A stretch of 64,000 nt of DNA. It comes from Atkinsonella hypoxylon (lineage: Eukaryota > Ascomycota > Sordariomycetes > Hypocreales > Clavicipitaceae). The position numbers were made by a program, and so were the translations under genes. Positions 60,257 to 64,000 of this stretch are shown in pieces; position 1 is the stretch's first letter; each line of letters begins with the position of its first letter. Where the stretch lies: contig JFHB01000001.1 in assembly GCA_000729835.1 (NCBI GenBank), positions 186,001-250,000 of the forward strand, given 5' to 3'. The notes beneath the pieces are model-generated. The model worked only from the letters and a program-made list of their open reading frames with translations. It did not search any database and had not been told where the DNA came from.

Positions 60257-61757
60257 AGTGTACCACATTCGGAGTTTTGCACATAACAAGCTAATCTACC
60301 GTGGACTGCTAACCGATTATCGACTTGCCCGCTTTACTTTCAAACATGTCATCAGACTCTTTGTGCTTGTCTGTATCATTGTGATATCGCCGAGGGCGAC
60401 TCGGTGTGAGACCCATGCTAAGAAATCCAGACATCCAGCCGGTACAGTACGACATGGCGAGTTTCGGCGGCGTTGCTCCCGAAATTGTCTCTAAATCCGC
60501 AAAACGTGACGAGCCAATTCATCAGTATGAATCTAGAAGACGGTAGGTCATTGGCGGCCGTTTCTGCAAACTTATGTGTTGTACATCAGGCTGGGCACGT
60601 TTGTCTACGTCTACCTAGTAGCTTGCTCAGGGTGGGGGATACGCTCGTGGCGTCGAACGCCAAAGCATGGCATGACCTTTCAGCCAGGGGGATCCCCAAA
60701 TTGATATACGAGCTCACATCTCGTACCACTTAGAGGACACACCGGCTAAAGGCTTGCATCTGCTAGCTCGAGTCTTACGAAGCTGTTGATATCTCTAGAT
60801 GTTCTGTGCCCTGAAAGCAACAGCTACTGCTATGCTAGCCACTGCCCGAGTTCAACCAGTCCTCGAACCTAGTAGATGCTAAGGAAAAATCCATCACCTG
60901 GCGACAAGGGACCAGCTTTGCCTCCTCCACGGCCCATTGGAAACAATCATGATCAATATATCCATATTTCTTTTTTGTGAAGCTGATTTCAGCCTAAAAT
61001 TTGAATGTAGTACTTCCCCTAAATGCTACACGATCCTTGTTAGCGACTCCGGGTTGACAATTCCTCAGCCATAGGCGCTCAGATTCGACCCCTGTATGCA
61101 ATTTGATGACTCGTGAGCCTTTTACTCCACATGTGCTCGAGAAAATCTCAAATGTATCGGCAGATGCTCTCTCTTGTGAGACGAGCCGTCCAGCCATCAC
61201 AATCGCCGAGAAGTTTCAATACGTAAGCCAGAAAAATCGAGCTTGGCGGTTGTCAATATAGGCTCAAACTACAGAGGAATCTGATCTTGAAAGCAATTCA
61301 TGCTGGTGCTGTTGCCAAGATAAGAAGTGTGGTTCCTACAGTTGATCCAGTGGTTTGAAGACTAACGAAAGTTACAACTGAGGTCATCAGGAGGGCATCT
61401 TTTCAAGCACGTTATAGAGGTCCAGCAGCCGTCTCGTTTCTTTGCCACCCATTTTCAAGCCTCTACTTCGGGAAACCTCAACTGTGCAAAACAAATCGTA
61501 GATTTGTCCGTCATTAGTTGCCTGTTCATAGACCATTCATTGTTGCTACAAGTCCTTGCATAAAAATATGAATGCGAAGCAAGTTGGACGTTCTCGCTAT
61601 TAGGACCTGACGAAAAAAATCGAACCTCACCCGCATAAGGAATAAGCAACATTATCCGGAAATATCCCTCGGTATCATGTCTACATTGCCCGAAGCCTTC
61701 TAAGGCAATTTTCGGTTCTATTCAATAAGCTATTTTGCATGGAGAGCAAAAAGTAAG

Positions 61758-62385
61758 TCGAGGAGGCGTGCGCAAACTTCAGGCAAGCCAATCAGTAGAG
61801 TGGCAAAACGGGTGTCAGAATTTGCCTCTGCGGCATCCGCATCGAGCGCTTCTACGGATACTTCATCAAGCAGTCATCAATGCGTCACAACTACAGTCGA
61901 CCAAGTTTCACATTCCTCTTTGATTCATGTTATACTTGAGTGCTGTGTTGTGTTCGTAGAGTCCTTCCCCCATTCTTGAACCTAAAGTCGTTCAAGAAAT
62001 TGCCGGAGAGAAGTCTGTTCTACGACACTGGCAGCCACCTCATCTAATGCATATCTCTGCTTCAGCAAAAGTGATAAATGAAAAGTGCAAGAAATCAGAT
62101 ATTGCAGACATTTTTTCTATTCATCAGGAAACTGAAGAAAGAGAAAACAGTCTTGTTGTGGTATGCTTGATGATTATCTCGTCTATATTGATTGACCTGG
62201 GCTGCCAGCCGGGGCGCCTATTTTCAATATTGAAGTCGAGCGCCGTCGCCACCACGTTTCAACTAATGGGTGATCAAGCGGGTGAATGTTACGAACTGGA
62301 AATTAACACAGTGCCAGACATGGATATGCTGGTAGCTCGCCTTCACCGGTTGTGTGCATCTCAACCTGCTGTAGCCAGATGCTGA
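61758..62385 (+). pseudogene. Possible decayed regulator-like coding sequence
   Basis: Frame from 61758 reads SRRRAQTSGKPISRVAKRV then a Ser/Thr/Ala-rich stretch to 61928. A second open segment, 61960-62385, starts SPSPILEPKVVQEIAGEK, contains a hydrophobic helix (LVVVCLMIISSILIDLG) and ends at a TGA. A basic patch with SGKP followed by Ser/Thr-rich linker is what follows the zinc cluster in some AflR-type Zn2Cys6 regulators, but no CX2CX6C cluster is visible upstream. The gap between the segments (31 nt) is too short for a normal intron. This is a weak inference only. Confidence 0.2.
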
Positions 62386-64000
62386 GGCCCAAGTGTTCAG
62401 ACGCTCGACGCTGTGACAAGATTGACACAATTTTGCCGGAAAGAACGTGACTTGGTGATTTTTTGGGGGTTGGTGTCACTCAAGCGTTGAAGGTTTTGGG
62501 GAGTCGTTCCTGACTTGCTAGTATAGTAACATTTCTCTGCGGTGCCACTCGAGAGCCAGGAAGATGACACCACCTGGCACACTAAACATAGTTATCACGT
62601 ACGCAAAACTTATGAGACAGTCTATATTATGCGAATTACATACTCGGGCAAACCCTTCACATCATCACCATGACTCGGCATAGGCGCCGGTGTATTTCAA
62701 ATTACCAATGGAGGTTTATGCTTGCTTGCTCCTCGCCCCCGATGAGACCAGCATTTATTATGGATTTTGCCGCTCTTGGTTGCAGTATTCCGTATTTTGC
62801 CCTGTATGGTTGCATTGGTTTGAGGCCCGACATCCTGGATGTCGTTGAAATGGAGCAAGGCCAGTCATCGGTCCTGCAGAAGATAACTGCAGCAATTTGC
62901 GCTGTTCATCCATTGGAATCACTCCAGGCGAAGTTTTACCAGCTGAAGGTAAACAGGACGCGTACTCATGCCATAAACATGTTATGCAACAATGAGAGCA
63001 GGGTAGTGCCGCCCAAGATTAGTGATATCTCCCTAAAAGAGAGGGGATACAGTGGAGGTATTTGCTGCCTTCGGTTCTTCATTTCATGCTGATTTCAACC
63101 CTTCTTTTTTCACGCAGATGAAAGAATGACAAGGTAGATAGCGTCTTTTGAAAGCGACCCAGCGAGAGGCTGCGGCCTAATAAAAAGACAGTAGTCTATG
63201 CAAGAAGATGAAGATGGCGTTCTTCCACCCCGCTTCAATGGCATGTCTCTCTTCTGCCATTCTACTTTTTCAAAGGCCGAAGTCACTAATTCTTGCTCCT
63301 CTGAGCAATAGACGGAGCGAGAAACAGACTGCGAATCATGCCAGCACGCTGAGCATGTTGAAGCTTGACTCGGTGGATGGCAGGGGATCATAACCCTGTC
63401 ATTTCGTGAACGCTTGGTAATCAATTTTTGCGACGGTGACCGGTTTAGTTTGCTATTGGAAGAAGAAGGTGGCATCCCGGATTGCGAAGGCAAGATTGGC
63501 AGAGCTCAAACGAATGATCCTGGACAAATTTGGCGGATGCAAGGATGAACAACAGTCAGAGGTCTCCGGCCACCGTCGTATCAAACGCAACTCCTTCTGC
63601 ATTGAACTATTTTCATCAGATCAACGAGCTGTATGTACATAGGTGTAGAGTAATGCGCTAATGAATGACCCTGTCACCCTTTCGAGGTACTTGAGTTTGC
63701 AATACCCATGCAAGAGCATCTAGACCAATCCTTCAAATTGTCTCATCGTTGCTCAAAAGCCACTAAGCCCCGCCAGCAACTTGTGGGCTGATGAATGGTG
63801 GCTCTGCTGAATGCTCAGATCGCCCAGAACGAATACAAATGTAGGCAGTATGTGTAGGACTGTGACACAGCGACAGCTTTGAACGCCTGACCAGTTGTAG
63901 GCAAACTAGAAAACCGGCTTAGCCCTCTTCGATGACCAAACTTAACCTGGCTTGCTGTATCGTTGCTCATGACAGCAACACCTTCAACGTCCGAGTTGCA

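Larger units (their letters stand above)
59169..64000. other. Gene-poor tail without supportable gene
   Basis: The last 4.8 kb carries repeats near its left side, a heptamer array and a perfect palindrome, but no complete gene could be built. Coding-like fragments occur at 61758-61928, 61960-62385, about 62725-62959 and 63436-63642 (plus strand). They have plausible amino-acid composition yet lack recognisable domains or workable introns, so they may be a decayed gene or chance. A gene continuing past the window edge cannot be excluded. Confidence 0.5.

Noticed and set aside
61929..61959. Intron joining the two coding-like segments near 61.9 kb
   Set aside because: Phase would fit, but 31 nt is shorter than usual fungal introns and the donor GTTATA is weak.

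Overview
The window reads as nuclear DNA of a filamentous ascomycete (Pezizomycotina, most likely a Sordariomycete). The grounds are: many short introns (about 45-110 nt) with GTRNGT donors; a class VI chitin synthase; a Polycomb EED subunit; a Mo/heme/FAD nitrate reductase; complex I; and intergenic tracts of the palindrome TACCTAGGTA, which I associate (from memory, not checked) with Sordariomycete genomes. No bacterial-type operons, rRNA, tRNA or CRISPR were recognised.

Layout. 1-5.4 kb: 3' part of a LysM-type protein gene, ARV1 (+), V-ATPase subunit e (-) and an HIBADH-like dehydrogenase (-). 5.4-8.0 kb: gene-free DNA with degenerate repeat-like sequence and a MITE-like element. 8.0-16 kb: N-acetylglutamate synthase ARG2 (+), cystathionine beta-lyase (-), a Gvp36-like BAR protein (+) and an NDUFA5-type complex I subunit (+). 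16-25 kb: an RRN11-like Pol I factor (+), EED (-, ten exons), a Yip4-like Golgi protein (+) and a Yrb2/RanBP3-like protein (+). 25-34.5 kb: Hrq1 helicase (+), a CAX-type calcium/proton exchanger (+) and nitrate reductase (-). 34.5-36.8 kb: a repeat-bearing intergenic region that holds the nitrate reductase promoter. 36.8-48.1 kb: UPF2 (+, nine exons), class VI chitin synthase (+) and Hsp88/Hsp110 (+). 48.9-58.0 kb: eIF5B (-) and a 1331-residue MMS1_N/DDB1-like protein (-). 58-64 kb: a repeat-rich, gene-poor tail with no gene I can support and some decayed coding-like sequence.

The genes are mostly conserved housekeeping functions: translation and mRNA quality control, chromatin, organelle energetics, nitrogen and sulfur metabolism, and cell wall. 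They do not form a pathway cluster. Most are split over several exons; I rebuilt the models by hand from splice consensus, reading-frame continuity and remembered protein-family conservation. Exon borders are therefore predictions, although phase closes in every multi-exon model.

The most notable non-coding observations are a small dispersed family of about 195-205 bp elements with long inverted-repeat ends (three clear copies and one partial), the TACCTAGGTA tracts that accompany them, and a NIT4-type palindrome surrounded by GATA motifs upstream of nitrate reductase. I did not find a convincing new multi-gene system.
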